Shown: one piece after another, positions 46,845-58,740 of the stretch
Numbering within the stretch: the first letter of the stretch is position 1
Layout: every line of letters begins with the position of its first letter
Assembly: GCF_027943255.1 (NCBI RefSeq)
Contig: NC_072896.1
Span: forward strand, 44,728,501 to 44,792,500
DNA from: Anastrepha obliqua
Taxonomy: Eukaryota; Arthropoda; Insecta; Diptera; Tephritidae
DNA length: 64,000 nucleotides
Direction: 5' to 3'
Position numbers and translations under genes: made by a program
The notes under the pieces: generated by a model
Database searches by the model: none
The model's input: the letters and a program-made list of their open reading frames with translations, nothing else
What the model was told of the DNA's origin: nothing

Positions 46845-47105
46845 GTCACACCGTAACCGAATGGGTCGGTGTGTGACTACCAGTACGCAGGTTCAAGACC
46901 CTGGGCACAAAGCACCAATTTATAGAACAAGTTTTTTCTAATGGCAAACGTGCGACTGTCTTTCGCCTATGAAAAAGCTTCTCATAAAAACCTCCTGAAG
47001 TTCGGAGGCAGCGTAAAACCGCAAGTCCCTCCAATTGTTGAAAACATCAACACGCATACCACAAATAGGAGGAGGAGCTCGGCCAAACACCGATATATAT
47101 ATATA
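46845..47105 (+). repeat. tRNA-derived SINE, copy 4
   Basis: Plus-strand head with A box TAACCGAATGGGTCGG and B box GGTTCAAGACC. Then TATGAAAAAGCTTCTCATAA, and the end AATAGGAGGAGGAGCTCGGC followed by CAAACACCG and a TA repeat. Shares the body of the three minus-strand copies. Confidence 0.88.
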
Positions 47106-47382
47106 TGTATTACCCGAAAAAAGAAGCGTGAAATGGAAACTATGTTGAAAAGCATTGAGCATAGGTTTCTCAAACCAGGCGATCCTGGACGCAGGGGGAG
47201 TAAGTAAGTATCCTTCTTAGGATGCCGTCTTGTCCCTCTACCTCGAAGCAATGCGGAAGCAGTCCCGGGTTGGAGGGAATAATCCAAGAGAAGAGGAGGG
47301 ATATTTTGAATGGAATCACCACACACATAGTAGAGACGCTTACTATATGATGTGAAGGCATTTTTAACCCAACCTAACCGTA

Positions 47383-47477
47383 TTTTACCCATAATTTCAC
47401 TTTTGTACGATTTTTACATAGAATATAACGGAACTATTTGTGTTTTCTTTGATATATTGTTCGTTCAACGGAGAAGA
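47383..47477 (+). mobile_element. fragment of the 24053-25314 mariner family
   Basis: Matches the 5' untranslated part of that mariner (TTTACCCATAATTT, ACGATTTTT.CATA, GAATATAACGGAACTAT, TTCTTTGATAT). Both TIRs and the gene are absent. Confidence 0.7.
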
Positions 47478-47830
47478 TACCGTGAGTGTATTTTATCCAT
47501 TTTTCTTCGCCTATCATCATTTTCTCGATTGTTTTCGACAGGTGTAAATACACCAATAGCGCGTTGCAGAGCTGTTCTCTCTATGTTTCACCTCTTGCAT
47601 TTAAAAAAGGTGTGCTCCGCATCCTCATACTCGGTATTTCCCACTTTTCCTATTCCCCACAAATACTTGCAAAAGGACCCATGTCCGGACAAAAACTGTG
47701 TGAGGTAATAGTTAACCTCCCCATGCTTTCTTTCTACCCTCTGTTTTAGATCGGGTATTAGTCTCGCTATCCATCTACCGTACCGTTAAGAGTTCCATCT
47801 GGCCTGCCAAAGTGTGAGCGTTTGAATTCT
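47478..47830 (-). pseudogene. R1-type ORF2 C-terminus
   Basis: Reads GRWIARLIPDL, GEVNYYLTQFLSGHGSFCKY and EYEDAEHTFFKCKR in nearly one frame, the C-terminal region of R1-clade elements (YLTQ.LSGHG.F..YL...EDAEH..F.C.R). It matches the same region of the insertion at 59361. Confidence 0.8.
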
Positions 47831-48115
47831 AATATCGGAGAAGCGTGGTACTTGGATTCCTGTGGCTCCTGTGCTAAAGTATCTATAAGGATGGTTCCGC
47901 TGATAACTTACACCGCTGCTTCAGATACTGTTCTGTATGATGAAGCCACTCAGAGAGCGCAGGTGCGTTGCACAGATTGCAGAGTTTTCCGCTGACATTG
48001 CACTTTTAGTGAATCTACCCATATTTCGCATCCATATAAGAGAATCGAGTTCGTCGTGTCCATTAAGGTCCAAGGTTTTTCATGAGCTTACCATAAAAAA
48101 TAATGGATTTCTTTT

Positions 48116-49291
48116 GACGTGATAACGTCTTATAATTAGATTTAGCCGGCTGCACGCACGAAAAAATGTGTCGTTACCTTGCTCATTAGTGTTACCTTGC
48201 TCATTTGTCGTTACCTTGCTCATTTGTCGTTACCTTGCTCATTGCCGTTACCTTGAATGAACTGCAAGCGAAAGCGCGGAACGAACAAAGCAAACGAACG
48301 GCAACGTTCGACATCTTGCTCTCTCCTACTTAAGTGAGCGTATATATGTATGTATATGCGCATATGTACATATATAAATTCACGTATTTGTACTTGCATA
48401 TGCCTTCTTATTGATTATTATTAATTTGATTTACTTGAAGAATTTAAAATAAAACCAAGTTTGTTAATAATACCTGTTGTTTTAATGTTATTATTATTAA
48501 TTTTTTTATTATATATGAAGGAAAAAATGTATGGTAATATTTACCATATACCTTATAAGATATGTTGTATACTAATATATGTATATAAACATGCATATAC
48601 ATATACAATTTCGCGCAATTTTCAAAAAGAACAAATCTATATGTAAAGATGCATACAAATCATATGGACATATCAAATATACGAATCTATTCCGTACGCA
48701 AGCAAATGTAAGCTAATGTGCTTGAACTGCAAGCGAGAGCGCGGAACGAACGACAAAGAGCACAATCGGTCCCCGCGTTCGGCAACGTTCGACATCTGGC
48801 TCTGTCCTACTTGAGTGAGCATATATATGTATGTATATGCGCATATGTAGGTATATAAATTCACATACTTGTATTTGCATATGCCTTCTTCCTGTGTGCA
48901 TGGTAATGAACCATTTCTCTGTTGAGAATAGGACGATGATAGAAAACGTAGGAAATGAAAGGGAGTGTTTCGAGTGTAAAGTATTTTGAAAAAGGCAAAT
49001 CGATGATGGTGCCTCTTAGTGTTGTTGACTTATTAACGTCTGATGCACAATCGAAATTGAAGATATCTTTCGTGAATTTGATAAGTGTTTCGTCATTTTT
49101 CACGTTTGTGTAAATGTAACTTGACCTATTCCATTACAATTCCATTTACCTCCTCCTCTATATCCATACAAAATATCTATCAAACAAATAAAATTAAAAT
49201 TTTGTTTTGAAAATTGCAACCATTCCATCAATATTTTCTTATGACGTTGTCACGTTAAACTATCGTCAGTAAACCGACTTTACAGACAACC
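48116..49291 (-). repeat. 1.17 kb unclassified repeat family, copy A
   Basis: Inverted copy of 52798-53967, about 96% alike where compared. The ends read GACGTGATAACGTCTTATAA at the left and TAAAGTCGG..GACAACC-complement at the right. It contains a 19 bp tandem array, a ~165 bp internal duplication (about 48252-48412 and 48720-48893) around a ~300 bp AT-rich block, and on the minus strand a short frame (FNFDCASDVNKSTTLRG, PFISYVFYHRPILNRE). In this copy codon 4 of that frame is a stop. Possible 6 bp duplication TCTTTT at both flanks. Confidence 0.85.
48172..48258. repeat. 19 bp tandem array in copy A
   Basis: Four to five units of GTTACCTTGCTCATTTGTC, with small changes between units. The same array occurs in copy B near 53830-53915; copy C has only a degenerate unit. 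Confidence 0.9.
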
Positions 49292-51165
49292 TCTTTTTCC
49301 TCAAACTAATATATTTCAGAAAATGTTAAAAGTGCTCGCAGAGCTTAAAATGCCATTCAGTGCCTTTTCTGAAATAAATGTAACACTTTCGGAAGTAGAA
49401 TTGGCAATTCTAAGTATATTTTATTCTGCACATTTAATGCTTCCCGAAATATAGTTGGAAAAGTTGTGAACCAAAGCACTGACCTTACTAGGAAAACTAA
49501 ATACTCGTGATGATCGGCATAGAAGTAAGTAGATGTTCAGCAGACTGTTTTTTTTTTATTAGATATTTTAGACCCAAAGCTATTATTCACTCGAGGGCCT
49601 GCACACAATTGAACGTGAGTAAAAATTTAAAATTTCCTAAAAGAAATTAAGGAAATATTTTCAAAAGCGTAGTCACACAGGCTACCTAACGGTCAATAGG
49701 AATTAAGCTAAAGTGAACTTAAGTCATGTATGTAACTGTAAAAGCTCGACAACGTCTAATGCTGCCAGGATAATTGTCAAAATGAATGACAAGGATACTT
49801 AGGGATTTGTTAGCCAAATGTGCGTGATATATGATGTTGAGTATACGAAGATACTGGACACTAACACACAAACATGCACTTACAAACCTACACATGCATA
49901 AAACTTCGCACGCAACAAAGCAAGCAAACAAGATGATTAATGACTTTTGAAGTGACTTGCATGAAAAATAACCCAACGCTGTAACTAGGGAATATACTTA
50001 TACATGTGTAAGGGCAAAAGGGTCTGCAGGCAGCAAAGAAGCTAGCTGGCCATTCGCTCAACGTTCAACGCTCAACCGGATGACGAATGAACCTAACGAG
50101 CCAAGGCAAAGCCAGTCGTTGAAGGTGGCGAACAAGAAAAGTGCACAAAGGAGTCAGGGTATAAATTAGAAAAGAACAAACGACCGCAGCCAACGAGTCA
50201 GCCGCTACCGACAGCAACAATAGCAACAACAACGGAAGTACATACTCGTACGCCATTACCTCCACAATGTTGCCATATCAATTCTCGACAAGGTCCTGTG
50301 CGCGTGTTTCACTCAAGACAGTCAACAACGACAACAACAACGGCAGCAACAACATTAGCGCTTCTCTTGTCAAAATGAATGGCAGTGGAACAAAGGCGGA
50401 GGCGAATACGAAAATGAAAACGAAAACGTGTGGGGTCGCGAAAATTAATGACTCGAATGACTTGGCGAAAACTGTTCTAAGGAAAGTGTTGTTGTGGTGA
50501 GATTGAAGAATGCGCGAGAACAAATGTGTACAGCTAGAAAAATGTCGGAGAAAAAAGCCATAATGTAAGTTGAAGAAAAATCACCAGAAAGTAGTCATGG
50601 GGAGTCATGGAGCTTTTTATTTGCACAATTTTATATTTGTGTGCAGTTTTTCTTCTTTTTTCAGCTTTTATTTACTCAAATATCCAACTCACTGCCTGGA
50701 TTCGATCTGCATGATTCTTTACGCTATGGAAGGCGACGAATGAAGAAGCGCAAGGAGTAGCAAGTAGTCACGTGACGGCGATGACGTTGACAGCAAGATG
50801 ACAGCAACAACGATTTGTGTGTGTTAATTGCAGTGCGCGTCAAAAGTCGATGTATCTAACGTGGAGTGATGATGATGAGAATGATGATGACGAAAATGAT
50901 GGTGGTGATAGTGATAGCAGCTGATATTTGTTGCTGTGGTGTAGAGGCTTCGGATATATGTGGACAGATCACACCAGCAGACAGTAGCGGCGGATTGAGT
51001 TTTCAATGTGGGACTAACTGTGAAACATGAAGATGCTGGATTTAAGAGAGATAGCGTTAATTGTACTAGACAGCTCAAGCCGAAACTGTGAATACTTCCA
51101 TGGCTATGCCGCATCGTTATTTTGATGGTAGGATGGTTCCGAAGACAAGGAACAGTCTAATAAAG
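49292..51165. other. no gene proven; regulatory-looking fly DNA
   Basis: Spacer between the two inverted copies. 50150-50400 is rich in CAACAA/GCAACA, and 50860-50930 in GATGATG, patterns common around fly genes. The plus frame 50267-50500 (77 codons, NNDNNNGSNNISASL) and its minus shadow are low-complexity; I do not claim an exon. Confidence 0.4.
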
Positions 51166-51169
51166 AGAA

Positions 51170-51865
51170 AAGTATCGAAAATTTGAATGCAAGTCTTAGT
51201 AAAATCACGTGTCAAGCCCAATGGGAGCTCGCAGAATTGTTACCAATCCAGCAAGTATCAATTTCCAAACACCTAAAAGTATTGAGATTTACACATACGC
51301 AGAGAAACTGAGTGTCATATGAGCTGATGCGTTGCAACGTCACAAGGCGATTTCTCACATTCAAAAATGTTTCTTGAACGGCATTGTAACCCTAGGTTTG
51401 GCAGCCGCATCGCACATAGAAACAACGATGCCACTTAGACCACGAAATGGGTCCGTTGTGAGCTTATAACCCTAAAAGCAGGAAATCATATGTAAAACGC
51501 GGCCAAAGCGGTACATTGACTCATCAATTCAATGCACGAAACTGATACCGAATAGTGATACCAGAGAAGAGTGATATACTATGAACTGTGAAAATTTGAA
51601 AAATCACATGGTAGTTCTATAATCAAGACCTGATTCATTTGAAGAGAAGCATTGGCAGAAAAACAACCAGGAAACGGGTTTAGAAAGGAGTGTCACCGAT
51701 GGGCCTCATGTTGCGACACAGTTAAAAACTATTAAAAAAATTGGAAATACAAACTCTTATCACAATCGCCGTATTCAGCGTCATAAATACTTCTGATTTT
51801 CATTTGTTTCGGTCAACTAGTTTGATTTTCTTTCAGGAATGTGATTCCCTTCTACTAAGTGCATT
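51170..51865 (+). pseudogene. mariner transposase remnant, mauritiana-like
   Basis: Plus-strand pieces: QWELAELLPIQQVSISKHLK, VSYELMRCNVTRRFLTF and, near 51800, SDFHLFRS, which correspond in order to AESLGVTQQAISKRLK, VPYELKPRDVERRF and SDYHLFRS of Mos1-like mariners. Heavily broken; TIRs not found. Confidence 0.6.
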
Positions 51866-51869
51866 AAAA

Positions 51870-52796
51870 ATTCAAGGATGACTGATTACTACGTTTGGCA
51901 TTGGTTATGGTGAAAAATAAAATTGTGATAGTAACTTCGGCTGTCACTTTACCAGGTACTCGGCAACAGAATTCTACTCCCTCATTTCATATGCATTCGC
52001 AGACTCGTTCAATTAGTTGTTGTTCAGATGGCAACGAAACAAAATCAACTGTGTTAATTTTTTTCGTATATTACCAACACAATCTCAGTATTCTTGTAAA
52101 CAAACTGGTTACGTCAACCAATCGACGAAATTGTCATGTTAACGGTCTGATGTTGGCCACACCTCACCATTCTGTACATCATCTTAATTTTTTTTTGATA
52201 AGATTTATGGATCGATACCATGGTTTGAAAAAATAAATTGACATATTTTATCACATTGCATAGTTCAATTGAAATTGGATAAAATCTACTAGTTAGAATG
52301 AGAATTGCCATTGGTCGAACTGTCAACTACGGGCGATAATAATTCTTATTAATACTGGGGAGTGATCAGACGACAAACTAATTACAATATCTGCTGATGT
52401 ATATTTTTAGTTGCCGAAGGCCCTGGCAGCCAGTGCTCCTAATTTCGTGTAAAAATAATTTATTGTTTTTCCTTGATACAAATAAATAAATAAAAATATT
52501 TTTAGTTATAGCGAAATCTATCAAGTTTGGTATCTTTTCCCAGTCAGTAAACAAATTTGAAAATTTACCAAGATTCTGCCTTTTTAAAATCAAACATTAC
52601 TTTCATAAAATTATATGTCAAAAAATGCATATTCATGGATATTAACGCTTAGTCGCACCCCCTAATAAAAGCTCCTTAAACTACCACACTGAGTCCTCTG
52701 GAATCATATATTTATTTTTCAATTATACCAAGTTAATAAAATTTTTAAAATAACTGAAAGACAAATTTGGAGTTATTAAAATGTTATAAAAAAAAG
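51870..52796. other. no feature seen
   Basis: AT-rich DNA without a supported gene. Confidence 0.4.
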
Positions 52797-52797
52797 A

Positions 52798-53967
52798 GGT
52801 TGTCTGTAAAGTCGGTTTACTGACGATAGTTTAACGTGACAAAGTCATAAGAAAATATTGATGGAATGGTTACATTTTTCAAAAGAAAATTTTAATTTTA
52901 TTTGTTTGATAGATATTTTGTATGGATATAGAGGAGGAGGTAAATGGAATTGCAATGGAATACGTCAAGTTACACAAACGTGAACAATGACGAAACACTT
53001 ATCAAATTCATGAAAGATATCTTCAATTTCGATTGTGCATCAGACGTTAATAAGTCAACAACACTAAGAGGCACCATCATCGATTTGCCTTTTTCAAGAC
53101 ACTTTACACTCGAAACACTCCCTTTCATTTCCTACTTTTTCTATCATCGTCCTATTCTCAACAGAGAAATGGTTCATTACCATGCGTACACAGGAAGAAG
53201 GCATATGCAAGTACAAGTATGTGAATTTATATACAAATGTGCATATACATACATATATATGCTCACTCAAGTAGGACAGAGCCAGATGTCGAACGTTGCC
53301 GAACGCGGGGACCGATTGTGCTCTTTGTCGTTCGTTCCGCGCTCTCGCTTGCAGTTCAAGCACATTAGCTTACATTTGCTTGCATACGGAATAGATTCGT
53401 ATATTTGATATGTCCATATGATTTGTATGCATCTTTACATATATGTAGATTTGTTCTTTTTGAAAATTGCGCGAAATTGTATGTATATGCATGTTTATAT
53501 ACATATATTAGTATACAACATATCTTATAAGGTATATGGTAAATATTACCATACATTTTTTCCTTCATATATAATAAAAAAATTAATAATTATAACATTA
53601 AAACAACAGGTATCATTAACAAACTTGGTTTTATTTTAAATTCTTCAAGTGAATCAAATTAATAATAATCAATAAGAAGGCATATGCAAATACAAATACG
53701 TGAATTTATATATGTACATATACGCATATACATACATATATACGCTCACTTAAGTAGGAGAGAGCAAGATGTCGAACGTTGCCGTTCGTTTGCTTTGTTC
53801 GTTCCGCGCTTTCCCTTGCAGTTCATTCAAGGTAACGGCAATGAGCAAGGTAACGACAAATGAGCAAGGTAACGACAAATGAGCAAGGTAACACTAATGA
53901 GCAAGGTAACGACACATTTTTTCGTGCGTGCAGCCGGCTAAATCGAATTATAAGACGTTATCACGTC
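52798..53967 (+). repeat. 1.17 kb unclassified repeat family, copy B
   Basis: Starts GGTTGTCTGTAAAGTCGG and ends GACGTTATCACGTC. It is the reverse complement of copy A including the 19 bp array and the internal duplication, so A and B share a derived structure. The start is shared with the copy at 58901. The ends are only weakly complementary (AACGTGACAAAGTCATAAG against GACGTGATAACGTCTTATAA). Confidence 0.87.
52944..53408 (+). CDS. conserved ORF of the 1.17 kb family, function unknown
   Basis: 154 codons from ATG. The first ~80 (MELQWNTSSYTNVNNDETLI to PFISYFFYHRPILNREMVHY) are kept in copy C as well, including STTLRGTIIDLPFSRHF; the rest runs into AT-rich repeat and is probably not protein. 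The pattern ST.LRG..IDL.FSR...SYF.YHRP resembles the C-terminal end of endonuclease/exonuclease/phosphatase-type domains (SYFSDHKP) found fused to insect PIF1/Helitron-type helicases. That comparison is from memory and weak. Confidence 0.4.
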   Translation: MELQWNTSSYTNVNNDETLIKFMKDIFNFDCASDVNKSTTLRGTIIDLPFSRHFTLETLPFISYFFYHRPILNREMVHYHAYTGRRHMQVQVCEFIYKCAYTYIYMLTQVGQSQMSNVAERGDRLCSLSFVPRSRLQFKHISLHLLAYGIDSYI

Positions 53968-54308
53968 AAAAATATATTATATATACAATGTATTCAAAAC
54001 AATTAGTTTCAGATATTCTTCTTGAACATAACATAAATAACTACAATTAAAAGTTAAAGCAGCGTAAGTTACTGCACTGAAGAACATTCCACAAAGATCA
54101 AACCAAATGTAAACAGTTTTAGTCCTGATTTTCGCTATCGGATCTTTCTGAATAACTGGGTTTAAAATCGGCATGCTCGACATGGGAATATATTACAGAA
54201 ATAAGATTTCATGAATATCCTGCAGAATCCGGGAAATGTTCTTTTAAATCGCTTCCATATTCATCTTCTTCGAGACATTTAAAAATAAAAGCAAATAATT
54301 GGCGCGTA
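53968..54308. other. no gene; SINE-tail scrap at the end
   Basis: AT-rich. AATAATTGGCGCGTAC at 54292-54308 equals the tail of SINE copy 2 and may be a remnant of a fifth copy or shared LINE tail. Confidence 0.4.
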
Positions 54309-54490
54309 CGCTTCATTTCGAAGAAATATGGACCGATGTTGCCGCCAGCGTGTAAAATACACCAAACAGTCAATTGTAATGATGACTCGTTAAAGGCTAG
54401 AGTATGAGCTTTACCACTAAACACAATTCTTGGATAAAAAAAGTGCGTGTAGCGTAGTACACATAACAAAGGTGAAACTTTCAAGGCAGA
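54309..54490 (-). pseudogene. D41D-type transposase scrap
   Basis: The minus strand reads RIVFSGKAHTLAFN (FSDEAHF with Asp lost), then LQLTVWCILHAGGNIGPYFFE, matching VTVWCGLHAGGIIGPYFFE. Ends near the SINE-tail scrap. Confidence 0.65.
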
Positions 54491-54732
54491 CAAAGAAAGA
54501 GAGAGACCCGAGAGAGAATGAGAAAGAAAGGGAGAAAGAATATATATCTAAATAAATTCACAACATTTGCAGAGAATACAAATAGACAGAATTTACAAAA
54601 AACGGCGGACACAAACCGTGGCAACAACGCGCACCACTCCGAGCGTTTATCACCCGCAGGACCGCAACAACGACACAAATTACCGCAAGGCAATACCAAT
54701 AAATCCGACGCCGGAATGAATAGCACTTTATA

Positions 54733-55105
54733 AAGGGTGGTTAAATTTCAAGGGCCGATGTTGAATGTGAACCACACCTAAACATCAACGATACCGTTGG
54801 ACTTCTTTCTTTGGAGTTATTTGAAAGAAAAAGTGTACATCGATAAGCCAGCAACAATTCAAGAGCTAAAGGATGAGATAATTCGGCACATTAACGGCAT
54901 AGAACCTCAATTATGCCTCAGCGTCATCGAAAATTTGGACCATTGGATGGAGGTGTGCCGCCGAGGCCACAGCGGCCATTTGGCCAATATTTTGTTCCAT
55001 ACGTAATTAAGCCATACCAATATTATCATAATAAAGAGAAATGATAATAATTTTCTAAAAAAAATTTTTTTTATTCAAAATCAAACTTGAAACTTAACCA
55101 CCCTT
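54733..55105 (+). mobile_element. D41D rosa-like element, 373 bp
   Basis: Beside TA at both ends; TIRs AAGGGTGGTTAAATTTCAAG and CTTGAAACTTAACCACCCTT-like. The plus frame 54797-55006 gives LDFFLWSYLKEKVYIDKPAT and ends RRGHSGHLANILFHT. Only the third Asp and C-terminus remain. Same family as 14704-15542 and 60947. Confidence 0.87.
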
Positions 55106-55107
55106 TA

Positions 55108-55470
55108 GTACGCACAAGCACTAGCCAGGAAACGGAAATAAGCACCAAAACGTAGGCACGAAGAAAAAAGACTCCAAAAAAATTGGGACTAAGAAACGCC
55201 CAAACAGCAGGCACCAAGGAAATATAACGCCAAAAAGTAGTCAACAAAAATATATTTCCTACAAGTTTGCACCAGCAAACAAGCGCCACTAGAAATTAGC
55301 AACCACAAGGAAAAACTCAGGAAAAATAGCCTAAAGTGTATCTAAAATATATATAAGGAATAGCTCTCTCTCTCCTTTTCCTCTACGTCATATCTTTTTT
55401 CTCTCTCGCGGAACGAAAATGCTCAAAACGTTGCATGGCCTTGAAATTTTACTCTCCATTCTCGCTCGTC
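55108..55470. repeat. ~370 bp dispersed repeat, copy 2
   Basis: Same sequence as 11372-11741, with scattered indels in the GCCAAAAAGTAGGCA-type units. Its left boundary touches the TA of the rosa-like element. Confidence 0.75.
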
Positions 55471-55850
55471 CATCGACGCCTAAGAAGTTTCACTTCAAAA
55501 AACTCATCTTCGACCAGTTTCAAATGAGCCCAATCAACGAGGCTCACCCCTAATCTGTCTTCAATTGTGGCATGAGCTGTATTTGATGGTGTACAAATTT
55601 CCACGTAGTCAAAGAACGAGAGCCAACAAGTTGAGAACGACGTCATTTTGGCGCTTTCTTCAACACTTCGCCCTACAGCACCAATATTCTCTTCGGTACG
55701 CACATTTCTTTGCCGTATTGACGGTTTTGAATCAAGAAGAGTAAATTTAGTGCGAAAACTATCAATAACAGCACGAATTGCTTGCTCATTAAGCCGATTA
55801 TGTTGACCGTGAAATGGACTAAGTGATCTATGAACTATGCGAACATTTTT
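55471..55850 (-). pseudogene. D41D-type transposase N-terminal remnant
   Basis: The minus strand reads SPFHGQHNRLNEQAIRAVID, FRTKFTLLDSKPSIRQRNVR and TEENIGAVGRSVEES, then shifts. These match the N-terminal DNA-binding part of this transposase group. Catalytic part absent. Confidence 0.6.
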
Positions 55851-55915
55851 TATTTTATTTTTTTTTTTTCAAAGTAAATTTCCACAATTTGGAAGCGATA
55901 TTCTGGCATTAAACG

Positions 55916-56283
55916 AGTCATGATGAGTTGCCAAACCTTTTTTTCCTTGTTTACTCCTCTGGGGAGCATAGGGATTCGACAAGACTCTTCCATCGTACAC
56001 GGTTTTGTGATGTTGTTTTTGCACCGTCCCATATGATGTCAGCATCTGCAAGTTCGCGCAGCATCGACTTTCTCCAAGTGTTTTTTGGTCGACCGCGACC
56101 TCTGCTCCCTTGCGGGTTCCCGTCCAGTGCCATTCTCGTGATGCTATCTGGTGGTTTTCTCAATGTGTGACCTATCCATCCCCACTTTCTGCGTTTGATT
56201 TGCCTAAAGATGGGTTCCTCATTCCTTAATCTTCACAGCGCGTCGTTATTGATGGTGTTTGGCCAGAATATTCTGCAGATTTG
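55916..56283 (-). pseudogene. non-LTR ORF2 C-terminal remnant
   Basis: In one long minus frame: IFWPNTINNDAL, RLRNEEPIFRQIKRRKWGWI, GHTLRKPPDSITRMALDGNP and RGRPKNTWRKSMLREL. This is a widespread insect LINE C-terminus (clade not assigned). One stop near the start. Confidence 0.75.
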
Positions 56284-58455
56284 GATACCTCCCTTACGCG
56301 CTTAAGTGTGAGCGAGGAATAGGAAAGAGTATGAGCCTAAAAGGCAATGAAACAGCTTAGGGCATAAACAGTAAGGCATATACCGTCTTTTGAAATGGAT
56401 AGTTGGTGTAGTTGTGAAATTGATCAACTAACCGACGTATGTAGTCCTGTCCTAGCCCTGAAAATGAAAAATTTCCATGTAATATATAAAGCAATAGTTC
56501 TAATGTGCAGAGGGTGCTAAGATATTGTGGTCTAAACCCCTGGTCCCTAGACTCTAGATCAAGAAAATCTGATCTAATTCCAAGCAATACACTTCTAACT
56601 GGGCTTTCAGAAAGATATTATATTATTTTTGATAAAGTTAGTTAACGTACCAGAAAGAAGAAAAAAACCCACTAATTTTACTTCTTCAAAAGGACCCCAT
56701 GCAGTATTCATCGCAGCGCTGTATTTACTCGCAGTAACAATTATCCGGTTCCAAAGGCAGTCGGTTAAACGTTGCCAGAACGACCCGGATTTATATTCGC
56801 CCAGAGACTGTCATTCCCGCAGCATTCCCGGTGCAGGAATAGGAAATGTTTATGCTGCTACAATAACAACAACAATATCGCGCAACAACAATTTTAAAAC
56901 AGTCTTCATAATACATAGTAAGTTTTACAACCCCTGTTATGCGCTGACTTTTTGAAGGCCCCTGTCAACGCCTTTTCATCTCTTTAACAGCCTTCCAACC
57001 AAAACTCTCGAAATTAACCGTCAGCGCAGCAGTCTCAAACTGCAAAGCAGCGCGAAGAGAAGCGAACGCCAACGTCAAACGCAGCAATGCTACATTTCTA
57101 CCGCCAGCAGCAGCTCAGTTGGCGCGATGGCGTTGAGAATGATGGCGGAAATGAGCAGTACGAGTGCATAGCAGCTGTGCAACAACAAAGATTGATGCGT
57201 TGAGGAAAATAAATGATGATGGTGATTATTTCTCATTGAGTGTTTTTTTTTTGGCAGCGTTTTTGCTCACTGCTGCCAACGAGTCATGAGTGTAGAACTG
57301 TTTTAGACATGGCGGAGCTGAAATGTAATATTGGTATGACAGCAACAGCAACGACAGTGGCAGTGGCAGCGCCAGCAGCTGAAGAGCCATGGCCGTCATT
57401 AACAGCAACATCATCTATGAGTTGGCAGCATTGCTACTCAGTCACTCACACACATACACACACTGCCACTTGCGCTTGCACAGTCATTCATCTGTCCGTC
57501 AAAGCTTTAACTCCATACAGCTACATATCCGCCCATCTAGCCATCTACCCATCAGGCCATCCATCTCATCCATTGCCAACATCCATCTATTCATTTCAAA
57601 GCGAGCGACAGTCAACAGTCAGCAGTAAGCAATCACGAGTCAGCAGCAACAGCCAACAGTCACCAACATATTTTGTGTGATTTTTAACTTTTGACGAATT
57701 GGAATAGACAGTGGCAACAGCAAACGAGTCATTGTCGTCAGTAAGCGTGACGTTTTTGCAACTGCCGAGATGTGGTCCAACTGGCTTAGATACTCGCATT
57801 TAAACTGATACACACATACACACATACATACATACAATAGTCGTAAGCATTTGCAAGCGTGCCGGCTGACAATTTGTTACATTTGATGTGATGCTTCTGC
57901 CACTATACATACTTGTATATTGTTGCTATTGTTGTTGGAGTTTACGCCAAGCCTGCCTAGCAAGATGAATGAGTAAATATTTTTACTTGTAAATGATTTT
58001 AGTTTTTATACGGCTAAACGCCCTGTTCCACTCCTGCAACGATTACACAGCAAGTGACAGTGAATGTAGTCCATACAAATTGCGACGCAGCTCCTCGAGT
58101 AATCGTTGAGCTAAAAAATATATGCACCCATTTTTTTGTGTATTTTGTAAAGGACAACAAACGATTGCTATTGTTGCTGCAAATAATTGTTGTGATCATG
58201 TTTGCTAACTGAATTGATTGCATGGAAATGTCCAAAAAATCAATCTTATTGCGAGGACTGCAAATGATTACAAATATTTATCAAAGTTCAAAATGACGTA
58301 CGAGTGACTAATAACCAGTAATTATTTAGATTTGGCTATTAGTTACTGGATAAGTGTTGACCAAGGCGGATAATAGATGGACAAACATCTTAATATCGCA
58401 ACATTGCGAAGGTTGCCTTTTACATTTTGCACCCAATAATGGAAACACAGTAAAA
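56284..58455. other. no gene; possible LINE/SINE tail and CAGCAA-rich DNA
   Basis: 56690-56885 ends GTTTATGCTGCTACAATAAC then ACAACAA, which looks like a retroposon 3' tail. 57040-57960 is rich in CAGCAA, CACACA and CATC tracts, as in fly non-coding DNA. The frames at 57240-57680 are low-complexity. Confidence 0.4.
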
Positions 58456-58740
58456 TAATAATGAGGATGGCTTTATTGTTTTTCAAAATATTCTCCTTGG
58501 AAATCAATTTTGCATTCGGCTGAACCAATTTTCAAAGCACTTTTGCCACTTAGAAGTCGATACCTTCCCAATGAACTGTTTGAAAGCTTCAAAAGTTTTT
58601 CAGACGTTGGAAAACGTTGACCTCTGGGAACAAAAAGAATTCATTGTGTATCAAATCAAGGCTGCAAGGCGTATGACGCATTAATTCGACCGACACGTGA
58701 GAGCTCGCATTAGCTTGCATGTATATATGACCATAAATTT
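58456..58740 (-). pseudogene. decayed relative of the 36028 mariner
   Basis: Parallels the 3' part of that element (GGCTTTATTGTTTTTCAAAATATTCTCC, given here as two overlapping blocks GGCTTTATTGTTTTTC and CAAAATATTCTCC; then AACCAATTTTCAAAGCACTT and GAAAACGTTGACCTCTG). TIRs are gone and frames broken. Confidence 0.7.

Noticed and set aside
50267..50500. 77-codon ORF in CAA-rich DNA as a host exon
   Set aside because: Asn/Ser/Lys-rich low-complexity translation, an equally long minus-strand frame over the same bases, and no domain.
48116..53967. A and B as the two arms of one giant fold-back element
   Set aside because: The outer flanks do not share a target duplication, and copy C stands alone, so they are better read as two members of a dispersed family.
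52798..53967. Helitron identity for the 1.17 kb family
   Set aside because: No TC start, and the shared sequence continues about 30 bp past the only CTAA near a GC-rich palindrome; the nuclease-like ORF alone is not enough.
57240..57680. 146-codon ORF as a host gene
   Set aside because: Most of it is translated CAGCAA and CACACA repeats (THTHTH tract); no family features.
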